The notes beneath the pieces are model-generated. The model ran no database searches. It was not told the origin of the DNA and saw only the letters and a program-made list of their open reading frames with translations. This document shows positions 54,950 through 64,000 of a stretch of 64,000 bases of DNA, piece by piece. Where the stretch lies: positions 14,409,501-14,473,500 of the forward strand of contig JAYKYS010000001.1 of assembly GCA_036924285.1 (NCBI GenBank). Reading direction: 5' to 3'. Source of the stretch: Asterella californica. Taxonomy: Eukaryota; Streptophyta; Marchantiopsida; Marchantiales; Aytoniaceae. The position numbers were made by a program, and so were the translations under genes. Numbering within the stretch: the first letter of the stretch is position 1; each line of letters opens with the position of its first letter.

Positions 54950-57230
54950 AAAATACGACTCAGACATTTTATCTGCTACTTGGTCGAGTTGGGATGCTCA
55001 GTCGTGTTACTCAAGCTTTACGTCCATTGGTGACGGCTCCTCCTCCTACGCATGATACTATTCTCGAGCTTAGACGATTACACCCTCAACGTTATTCGTC
55101 ATCTTCTCTTGAGATTTTATCATTTTCATCGTCATAACTTTTCGTTCTAGACTCCTTTATTCGTGCTTCCATGACTACCCCTAGTCTAGAAGCTGGTGGT
55201 GCGATAGTGCTTGGATCCGAGAGATTTCACGAGTGAGTTTACTCAGCTTTTCCTAATGTGCTCAACTTTGGCTCCTGGTATGATGCATCCACGCATCGTT
55301 CGGATTTTGACGACGGGTAGGTTGCTCACGATGAGCAAGGACGACGAAGACGTACGTCGTCTAGCGGTGAGAGAGGTCCTTCTCGGACTTTTCAGTCGTG
55401 TTACCTTCTGTATTATTTTTATGGTTCTTCAATGCAAAGTGTGGAGGTCCTACGATCCGAGATAGGTATTAGACAAGGTGATCTTCTAAGAGGTCTATTG
55501 TTCGCCACGGCTCATTTTCGAACCATGCAAAAGATGACAACTCTTCATCCATGATACTCGATTCTTTCTTTACACGATCATACTCATATTGTGGGACTTG
55601 TTTTTTTGGTAGGACATGTATTCGACGATCTTCGTGTAGAGCTTTTGACCATTGTTTGTCGGTTAGGGTGACCAAGTGTCGAGCTTGTTGTCCTTTTGGT
55701 TCGGATTATTTTTTCATCACCTCAGAGGACTTTCTCATTCCTCATGATGACGTTAGAGTCTTGGGTAGTCTTTTTGGTTCACCCGAGTTGTATCCTTCTT
55801 CTTAGAACAACATTTATTGGAGAAAGATCGTTTGGTTCCACTCTTATCTCAACTTGAGGATCCTCATATTAAATTCTCTATTTTATCTTCTTGCTTTGCG
55901 AGGTGATCATCATTTCTACAAAGATGTGTGCCACCTACTCCTACTTTCTTCCACAATTTGGAGCGGTTTGATCAAGGCTTGTTGACGATTTTTGTAGATA
56001 TTTTGAGACTATGAGCTTTTTTTTGTCCTGAGGGAGAGTTGGGAGGGAGCAGGTTACTTGACCTGATAGTCATGGTGGGGTAGACCTCTTAGTCTCTAGG
56101 ATCTCCGCCCCTTTGACTTTCTTGGACAGTTAAGCTCTAGTCGTACAATCTTCAACACTACATTTTCACGTACATCATGTTTCATTATTGCGAGCATTTT
56201 TTCTGCATATAAAAGATGTGTCTTTCTCTCTCAGATATCATTACGTCAGTGAAGAGATGATTTATCTACTCCGACTCTGTCGCTCTTATCTCTTTTTGAT
56301 GTCATTTCTAGAGATGGTATGTCTTTGCTTCAAAGGACACTCAGTCATAATTTATATTTGTATCTAGTCTTTACTCGTCTCCAGTCAGATGAACTTTCAG
56401 ATCATATTATTGCTCATCTTCGTTCTTGCATGCCTGCGGGTGCGCGTGCAAGTGCTTGAATTTTTGTCAAGTCTTCCTCTTCTCGATTACGCATCGCACC
56501 TTCAACTTATATTATAGCGATGCATCCTTGTTACAGAATACGTCTCTATAATATTGGGTCTCTCTCAACCTCTAATCGTAAGTATCTCGAGGTGTAACTG
56601 TGTCTAAGCTATCCCTGTTACAAGAGAGGGCATCTTTTCTGATGTACACATGGAGAGGATACGGAGCATAACACCATCCGAGACACTATACTTTCTTTCA
56701 AGAGAATGACGGGTCGTCTTGTGAGAAAGGAGGTTAGGGGTCTCTCTCTCTCTTCCTCCATGGATCTTTTTCAGGGCAGGTAGATTTATATTTCAGCCAT
56801 GGGGGAATGCATATGTGATGGATGTGATTATTGTGGATTCGATGACTACTCCTATGTTCGTCAGGTGGCACTTACTTCGAGACATGCAACTTCTTTGATG
56901 ACGGAACTGAAGATCTAGGATTACTCAGATAGAGATGCTTCTATGAGACTTTTTCTTCTTACGATTGAGACCTTTGAAAATCTTCATCCGAAGTTTACTG
57001 ACCTGTTGAGTTCGTTAGCATGTATGCAGATGGAGAACTCTAGGGGGACTATATATCTTTAGGATGGTATGTTGTTTATGTGTAACAGTGAATCAGTATA
57101 GTATTGCAGAAGACGTTAGTAGTGGAGGCTTTGCATAGGAGAGTCATTAATGACTCTCCTATGCAAAGCCTCCACTACTAACGTGGTACATCAATGACTC
57201 AGTTCAGGGAGACTCGGATCTCTTTACTTG
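54950..57230 (+). pseudogene. Remnant of another reverse-transcriptase gene
   Basis: Plus-strand frames keep an order I associate with an RT family found in algal and animal repeats. 55211-55465 has FTSEFTQLFLMCSTL, RIVRILTTGRLLTMSKDDED and VRRLAVREVLLGLFSRV, comparable to the usual RPIAVGE block. 55700-55800 has DDVRVLGSLFGSPELYPSS. Near 56400 there is HLRSCMPAGARAS with SSSRLRIAPSTYI, near 56670 HNTIRDTI, and near 56790 YFQPWGNAYVMDVIIVDS. Stops are frequent and no YxDD box is evident. Assignment is from pattern memory. Confidence 0.35.
57113..57184. repeat. Perfect 72-bp palindrome without loop
   Basis: Arms of 36 bp: the left starts ACGTTAGTAGTGGAGGCTTT, and the right (57149-57184) is its exact complement. 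The centre reads CATTAATG, so there is no unpaired spacer. Confidence 0.92.
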
Positions 57231-57874
57231 AGGAGATTACACGATTAATTAAACATAGTTAGTGTTTCGAGTTTTTCTTTTTCTCTTTCTTGTGTTTGGT
57301 GATCCTCGCTTTGTATTCTACGGTGGAGTTTTTTTCATTTGTTTTTTATGTTTTTCTTTTTCCAGGAAAAAGACCCTATGAATACAAACGGCTGGGATTA
57401 CCCTACAAGTCAAACAAGAGGAAAAAGTGACCCAATGAGCCAAGCACATAAACACCCAAAAGATGCAGAGAAAATCGGGGCTAATCCTCGCAATCCCTAA
57501 CTCTAAAGTCGCCAACCGCTCTTCAAATAGTGGTGACCTGGGTAACGGTGGCGACGCTAGTGGGACAGGCATATCTCGAGCTGTACTAAAAGACAGGCGG
57601 GATTCATCTTTTCGCCTCTCTCATGTGTGTCTATCATAACATGCTCATGAGTATTACTTTCAGATGAGTGTGACTGAAATCATAATCAATCCGTAAGTTT
57701 CGATGTTTTGTACGTATGAAGCCGTTTCTATATAATGGGTGGGGTGTGGTGCCTAGGACTAAATGCTAGGCAGTTGTAGAATTTGTGAAGAACTAGCCTG
57801 CAAGAAAGAGGCAGCGGCTTCTCGCTTCTGTGTAGTGTCAAATGTATGTTCGCTGAGAAATTCTTCCATCTAAG

Positions 57875-58006
57875 TAGAGAGATCTCTCACAATATGGGAA
57901 AGTATAGGCCTACAGGTTCAAACAGTTCAACAAAATACAAATAGAGAGATTTCTAACAACATGGGAAAGTATAGGCCTACAGGTTCAAACAGACCAACAC
58001 AATATT
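57875..58006 (+). repeat. 67-bp tandem duplication over a splice-acceptor region
   Basis: Two copies start TAGAGAGAT at 57875 and 57942 and share ATGGGAAAGTATAGGCCTAC followed by AGGTTCAAACAG. The second copy runs into the EXO70 exon (CAG then ACCAACACAATATTT). The first copy has the same CAG followed by TTCAACAAAATAC. Confidence 0.75.
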
Positions 58007-58819
58007 TGGAGAGTTGCACATACGGCAGTCTCAGTGGACAATCCCCGACCCTGAACTGGGGGATGCTGTACGCCTGCAAGTGGCAGAAGTATTACTGCCA
58101 GCTTACCGGTCTTTCCTGAAACGGTACAAGTACGTGATTGTTGTGAGGGCTTCCTTGAACCGAGTTTGTGGTCAAACGTATATGAAAGATTGGCTGATTC
58201 ACGACGCGATGCTCTCTGTCTACCCTCGAGTTAACCTACAGCTCAAGCAGTTTACATATTGGCCGACCTTCAAATGCTCGTGCAGTACTGCCTTGCCTCT
58301 CTCAGTCTAATTTCAGACTAGCTCGGTGAACTTTGGACTTCCGTATAGGAGTATTCATGCAGGTTCTGCGACCTCGTATCCTTGAAAAATATCAAGTGTT
58401 GAGTGTGTGTTAACTATGGCCTTTTAGTTTACAGTGACTGGTATGACCCTCATTTCTCACCTCTTACGTCTTCGGACTTTATAATTCTTTCCGTTAATGG
58501 ATTGGCAAAGAACATGCAGTCAGGAGTCCTACGTGGTGACTCGAATTTGGTCTCCAATGTCCGGAGAGATGCCTGTAAATTCGAATTATATCACACCCGA
58601 AGCTGCTGAACTGTTGTAAACCACTAGCCCGGAACTTGTAGTCCTGAAGTTACTAGTAAAGTTTGGTACCTTAGAAACGGTTGCAATGCAGGTTATTTAC
58701 TCAGGTCGGTGGTTTGCAGTTCAATTCTGGAGAATGGAAACAATCCACAAAAATACATAAAATACACTCCCGAGGACCTAGAACGATCGTTGGGCGAATT
58801 CTTTGAAGGAAAGATGTGA
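57993..58819 (+). CDS. EXO70: EXO70 exocyst subunit, last two exons
   Basis: EXO70 is a rod-like exocyst subunit that tethers secretory vesicles at the plasma membrane; its C-terminus binds phosphoinositides. The exon at 57993-58129 encodes FGELHIRQSQWTIPDPEL, then LQVAEVLLPAYRSFLKRY. A GTACGT donor begins a 590-bp intron, and the exon at 58720-58819 encodes SILENGN and QKYIKYTPEDLERSLGEFFE, ending GKM and TGA. Phases join exactly (phase 2), giving 78 residues that match the family C-terminus in motifs and length. This split between the last two exons is what I recall for the intron-rich EXO70A type; most other plant EXO70 genes have few introns. The start of the first exon is uncertain. The roughly 500 upstream residues are not found in this window: upstream sequence is transposon debris, so the gene is either truncated or split by large insertions. 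Confidence 0.85.
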
Positions 58820-60181
58820 GCTGATCAAAGACGGTAAACTGGGATTCAAGGGTGCCTGTCAATCTGCAGTGTATGATTTTATGGAGTACAAATAATGTGT
58901 TAAGAAAATTTTCTGTAATAACTACGAGACTTATACTTTCCACCTTTACCAGACCACCTACTCGACCTTTATATTGCATTGGTTTAGCGATATGGTGGAG
59001 ACTGGGGATCTTGACAGTATTGCTATTGAGGTACTTTAGCGTTGGTCATGGATGTTGGAGGATTTCCAGTGGGATGCGAATGGAAGGACAGTATACTATG
59101 ATCCCGATCATTGTCGAAATCAGTTGGGTATGGTTCAGATACACTAGATATCATAAATCACCGAAGCAGACACTGGATATTATGACCCCACGCAGTGCCC
59201 AAGTCAGTGATCTGAACAGAGGGGTATCCCGGGTGTAGAATCTCTGATAAACGCTGAAACTGTAGCAATTTGTCAGTTATCATAGGATTTAAACAAAGCA
59301 AATCGGTTGCGTATACTGTACTAGGAGAATACATATCTGAGGAGGCTTCTTGGGGTTTTGCTAAATGAAAACTAGCCACGAAATGCAGTCCTGAGCATGT
59401 ATTCGTCGGAACCCAAATTGCACAGGGTTCTGAGCTCGACTCAGCCTACAGAGGGAGGGAACTGATGTTAGTCATCAGTTCGATTCACCTATAAGTGTCC
59501 ACTGATCATTTAGGGTCACGCAAACCTCACCCCGTAAGAAAAAGACGGGATTAAGGTTAGAACATTGAAGCCTCAAGTGTCAGGGCATGCAGAATGTGCA
59601 TAAGAGTCCACCGCAAGAGAAGGGAAGAGGCGATCACGAGACTCCCTGTAGATCCTCACAGGGTACCTCCGGAGGTTCTTGGTTCTTTACGGGCAAAATC
59701 CACAAAGTTCCTTTGTAACAGGGACGATTGACTTACAAGGGTCCATTAGGGCGTGTCAAACATCTTACCGGTCACCACCGAATTAACATCGAATTTGTTC
59801 TTGTCACGTGCAGTCCAGTCCATCAGCCTGGAAGAGGAAGGAAGTAAGAATCCAGACAACGAAGTTGAGAAGATTGCGGAGACTACTTTTCATTGTCCAA
59901 GAGTAGAGTGCGGAGATCATCGAGAAGGTTGTGGAGACTCTTCTTCATTATCAAGGTGGTCAGGGTGATGTTGAGGCGCTTTGTTCAGTCGTCTGTTCAA
60001 GCAACTCGCCGTGGTGCGTGCTGCGAATTGTTGCTGGGAATTGTTTCTGTGCAACGAACTGTTTAAAAGTTTTGTTTCAGCGGAAAGTGATTTTTCTGTT
60101 TTGATTTTCTTTCGTTCTTTTGATGCTGAGTAGTTTCGGTGCTGTTGTGGTCTAGAATATGTCGTTGGTCTAAAAGGAGTC
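58820..60181. other. Spacer between EXO70 and CIA30
   Basis: Expected to hold the EXO70 3' UTR and the CIA30 promoter. A plus-strand frame near 59055-59150 is coding-like (EDFQWDANGRTVYYDPDHC), with a related YYDPTQCPSQ piece about 75 bp later, but I cannot assign it. No clear TATA box or polyadenylation signal was singled out. Confidence 0.35.
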
Positions 60182-63100
60182 ATGTCGGTTTATATGGATT
60201 TCTTTTCCCGAAGTGTTTCGGCAGACGCTGAATGGAGTGAATCTGCCTACACCTCTCTGATAGATTCACTCCATCTGAATCATCACTCCATCTCTCTGGA
60301 ACATTTCTGTCGCCTTCTCTGCTGTCTTTACTTGACTTCGAATTCGTTTCAGTGTGGTTGATTAGAGTTAGGACTTTAAGATTGTGGGTTTGATCGTCTA
60401 GGGAACGAGGGTCTGATCGACGGTAAGATCCTGTTTTGTGGCTATTTTCTTTTATTTATGTCGCCCTTGCAGCACTTGCATGGAACCTCCAGGATCTTAG
60501 TCCACCGGCAGAACAGATTCTTTTCAGATTCTCAACTTTGGAGGATGTGAATCAGTGGGACGTATACTCTGATGCAGTCCATGGCGGTAACCCACTGCTC
60601 TCTCACAATCAACTCATAGCTGTATATGAATGCTGGTTTATTTGTTTTGTTGATTTGAACAGAACTAACACCATGGTCCATCTGATCAGGGTAGCAGCAG
60701 TTCTGTAACTTTCCAGCTTCGGATTGTCTTGCTTGGCCCTAGAAGGAAGTTTTGAACAGTTTCGTACTATGGTGACTCTATCAGGATCGTCGACAGCAAC
60801 ATTGAAGCCGAGTGAAGATAATGGCGAAGCAGGTATATTCCAAGTGTTTTTGAGCTGTGGTAAAATATATGCCACCGTTTGTCCGTAAACAAACTGTCTT
60901 TTCTTCTGTATTTCTCCGTTGTTTTTAGTTACATGCGGCATAAATGCAGCCGTTTCCCATAAACAAACGTGTTTTCTGACATTGATCTTTGTATGGTTTC
61001 TGATGTGGACTTACTTCCACGGTTTCTCCTCACCCGAATTAGCTGGAAGGTATCTTCCGGAACAGAAACAATAGGAGGTTAAGTTTATTGATCGTAAATT
61101 GTGGGGAATCTGGGAAGAATGAAATGGAGAACATCAACTTGGCCTAAACAAGAACATTTATCGATGATTTATTCATTGATCTTCCAAGAAGCCCCTCTTT
61201 ATGTTCCTCTGATGCTTCTCGAATCCCAAACAGAATAGCAATGCAGAATAGCCTTGTCTAGTTATTCTACAGACAATCTGGATGGAAAAGACGGTGATGT
61301 TGACTATCGAAGTCTGGACAAGTTTTCAGTTGTGTGTTCCGCTATGTAAAGCGTCCCACTATCCTTGCAGGGAAGCATTTGCAAATTTACACGAATATTC
61401 AGGAACTTCTCTGTAGGTCCTGATATAGTGAACTCCAAGCTTTTCTCTATGCAGTTGTTAGTCCGTTTGAGCAATTCTGTCATGACAAGGTTTATCCTCT
61501 TACCTCAAAATCTTCTTGTGTTCAGTGCTATTCTTTCCCCCTTGTCCGATAATGACACAATCCTAGTCGCAGCCTTGACTTTACGGGACAGAGTTTCCGT
61601 AAATGATTTCCCAATAAATTATTATTGTTTTGTAGTGTTCACTGTCGATGTTGAAAAATTATTTCATATCTTCTGTACTTGTTATCCCATTTCTTGTTGG
61701 GGCCATCTAAGAACTTAGATTTTGACCGTGCGTTGTCCTGTATGCCGTAGGGGTGTTTCATGGTTCTTTGTCTACGGAATTGAACAGTGATGCACCAGTA
61801 AGGCTGAAGAGAAGCGGTTTTACGGGGATGCGAACAGTAGAGGTGGGCTGCAACTCTAACCGAAAACTTGGAAGACATTACTAGGTTGCCCTGTTAAGCT
61901 CGCCAGTTAGATCGGTTGTTTGATAAACAAGCATCAACCTCAGTTGGACTGTAGTCTCGACTTATGGATGATGAAGTTAACTTGATGTCAGTCCTGGAAC
62001 CTTTATGTGTTGTTTCTTTTTCCTGATCAGGATAAGCATAACCTTGATTTGGAGCCGTTTGACACACTCGCTTTCAAGGTGAAGGGGGATGGGCGCGTCT
62101 ACATCACAAGTGTAAGTTATACTTTGAAGTTGTAGCTGATATTTACAGCTGTGAATGACATCCAACTCAGTGGCAGCATAATGCCACCTTTTCTGCACTT
62201 CAGACTTATAAACTCTTCACTTAAGAGGTCCTTTCATATTCTGGTCCATAGTTACAGGCATATTAGTTGAGGGTACTCTTCCCGTTGACGGTACGCATTC
62301 TTCGTACGAATCGCAGCAGAAACCTCTTGCTTACCGAAGTCTTGGAGTACTCTAAGTGTTAAGATCTGTCAGCAAACCAGGCTGGTTAGGACTGAACCAT
62401 AGTACTCGAAGAATAAGTAGAACTTAACTGGATAAGCAGCTACTGTAAGGTGAGGGATAAGTAGTCAAGGATAAGTAGCTGTTACCTTACAGTAAAAAAT
62501 TATTGTCTTGATCAAGTCGTTTAACTTCTGTTTGTGTTTCCTCATTTGGTTCGTCCTGTAGCAAATGATCCGTCTAACAAAATTGACGGATATTGGATTG
62601 GGTTATGCTGGCAGCTACGGACAGAGAACTGGGTAATGGGGCCTGCCGACGCGAGGTTCAATCAATGGCAGGCCTTCGTATTTGCTCCGAAGGATGAATG
62701 GTGTACGGTTAAGGTAAATTCAACTGACACGATCAGTCTGGATCTTCTGGTCGAGACAGAAGTATATCGCGTCTTCTTGTGGTAGTTGGGTGTTTTCAGT
62801 GTACACTACTCATCACTTACTGTGTCCGAGAGACCTTTGTGAGAGAACTGCCCCTAACCTTCTTCTTGTGTTCATTTGAATGTTGCGAATGCTAGTTCGA
62901 TTGTTCTCGGTTGCAGCATGATTATTTCTCCAGACGGTGCATAGTTGTTCTGTAGGTTTATGTGTGGTCATCATCTAGTTAAACTCACCCTTCATGCACT
63001 GTGGTTCTATTTTACAGTTTTAGTTGCTCACTCGCACAGATCATTAGACATCGCGTATTGTACTATCATGCACCTAGTTACCTGGGGGTACCATCTTGGA

Positions 63101-63853
63101 AATGTGCTTTCCCTACACATTCCACATGGTCTGACTTCGGTTATATATATCTTTGCTAACTTCTCAAACCAAGTTAGCATACATGTTCACCACTCTCTGT
63201 TACTCACCTTGTACTTGCATGGGTCCAAAGCGATTTGGGGGTTACCTTAAGTGTGCATGGGAAGTCACTGTTTTCTCCCAAAACTCTTTACCCGAAAACT
63301 GCTTTACCCGTGTACCAATATATATCGGCTTCCAGTGCATTAATTAAACTACAGATAATGTTCTCTGCTTACTGTGAACCTTTACTATATACGTAACTTC
63401 TTTGTTGTTCACATAGCTATATATTCCTTCTAATCATCTGAGTTACGGCAGTATCTGTGCCGTCTCGCACTCGTGACTCATCATTAGAGAGGCGTACAAT
63501 TCAAGACCGATGCAGAAAGGACTCTTCTCTACATAATCGGTCTTGAAGTTAAGGAGGTTGTGCACTAGTTACTTTCAACACTGTAAAGGTTGCTCTTCTG
63601 CTAGGCTTAGAATCGCAGTAGTTTTACTGTGAAACTAACGTATCACTCGTTTGTTCTCCAGATCCCTTTCAGTCGTTTTCTTCCCACATGGAGGGGTAAA
63701 ATTTTGAATGCAAACCATGAAATGAATCTTGCACGCATTACGGGCTTAGGGATATCAACGACCGTGGAAGTAGGTCCACAGGGAGCAGTGACAGGACCGG
63801 GAGACTTTAGACTGGAGCTGGAGTGGATCAAGGCCATGAGAAACGAAAGTTGA
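60182..63853 (+). CDS. CIA30: CIA30-domain complex I assembly factor (NDUFAF1-like), seven exons
   Basis: Predicted mitochondrial complex I intermediate-associated protein 30, which helps assemble the membrane arm of NADH dehydrogenase. Exons: 60182-60236, 60473-60586, 60785-60832, 61751-61842, 62031-62111, 62615-62713 and 63662-63853. All introns are GT-AG and all phases join, giving 226 residues, about the usual size for a single-domain plant CIA30 protein. Visible blocks: LAWNLQDLSPPAEQILF (about 20-36), DVYSDAVHGG then SSTATL, VFHGSLSTEL then RSGFTGMRT, LEPFDTLAFKVKGDGRVYIT, LRTENWV, WQAFVFAPKD, FLPTWRGKIL and GPGDFRLELEWIKAM at the C-terminus. Exons 2-7 are firm; exon 1 (MSVYMDFFSRSVSADAEW) is chosen because its ATG and GTGAAT donor give the right phase, and it is less certain. 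Confidence 0.9.
62443..62496. repeat. Inverted and direct short repeats in CIA30 intron 5
   Basis: TACTGTAAGGT and its exact complement ACCTTACAGTA flank two copies of GGATAAGTAG. Intronic; no known role. Confidence 0.5.
63484..63554. repeat. Short inverted repeat in CIA30 intron 6
   Basis: TTCAAGACCGAT and ATCGGTCTTGAA are exact complements separated by about 30 bp. Possibly a small hairpin element; no known role. Confidence 0.45.
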
Positions 63854-64000
63854 AGATTAATTTGGGAATCTCGTCGAGAAGCCGAGAGAACCTCGTCAAC
63901 GGGCACGAGGCTTCATATAGAGAATGTAGCCAGCTACAGTAGCGAGTTGATCAGTGAAGCGGACCTTTTATCCATCAGGTCGCTCAAAGTCCACGAAGCC

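Noticed and set aside
60436..60708. CIA30 starting at 60436 as a 90-codon ORF
   Set aside because: There is no ATG at that position, and its first 12 residues come from intron sequence upstream of a clear CAG acceptor. The spliced model fits all phases and the family length.
62534..62612. CIA30 exon 6 starting at the earlier acceptor (62562)
   Set aside because: That acceptor puts the exon out of phase with exon 5. The CAG at 62612-62614 restores the phase and gives the expected TENWV context.

Overview
The window looks like nuclear DNA of a land plant. Two plant-type multi-exon genes lie at the right end, and most of the rest is transposable-element debris. Several repetitive ORFs (28.7-31.9 kb) resemble, from memory only, a large repeat-ORF family annotated in the liverwort Marchantia. 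My best guess is therefore a bryophyte, probably a liverwort; this is a moderate-to-low confidence call. I see no bacterial gene organisation, operon, CRISPR array, rRNA or tRNA.

Layout. 1-5.4 kb: AT-rich intergenic DNA with scattered foldback-type repeats. 5.4-13.1 kb: a complete, young Ty3/gypsy chromovirus on the minus strand. It has about 1.1-kb LTRs differing by roughly 1-2 %, a tRNA-Met primer site, a polypurine tract, a target duplication and a C-terminal chromodomain, but its polyprotein is broken by two frameshifts. 13.1-25 kb: gene-poor, AT-rich DNA with a diverged direct-repeat pair, a 0.7-kb foldback element, a 214-bp MITE and a GACG-rich satellite-like block. 25-34.3 kb: dead transposon genes. 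These are a hAT-type transposase, two convergent pieces of a plant-mobile-domain-like ORF family, arrays of GTGCGAC/GTCGCAC palindromes, and a SANT/Myb-like transposon accessory protein. 36.0-36.4 kb: a well-preserved Mutator-type MITE with a 10-bp target duplication. 37-44 kb: single-copy-looking DNA with an unrecognised multi-exon gene on the minus strand, interrupted by a 95-bp TRIM/copia-type LTR. 46.0-54.3 kb: an older Ty3/gypsy element on the minus strand (280-bp LTRs, about 10 % different) whose polyprotein ends in a degraded PHD finger. 54.9-57.2 kb: remnants of another reverse transcriptase. 57.9-63.9 kb: the last two exons of an EXO70 exocyst gene, then a complete seven-exon CIA30 (NDUFAF1-like complex I assembly factor) gene, both on the plus strand.

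The two real genes do unrelated housekeeping jobs: exocytic vesicle tethering and mitochondrial complex I assembly. They appear to be neighbours only by position. The most unusual material is structural: the GTGCGAC palindrome arrays, two perfect palindromes with almost no loop (55 and 72 bp), the MULE MITE, and two gypsy elements that carry different chromatin-reader domains (chromodomain and PHD finger) at the same end of their polyproteins.
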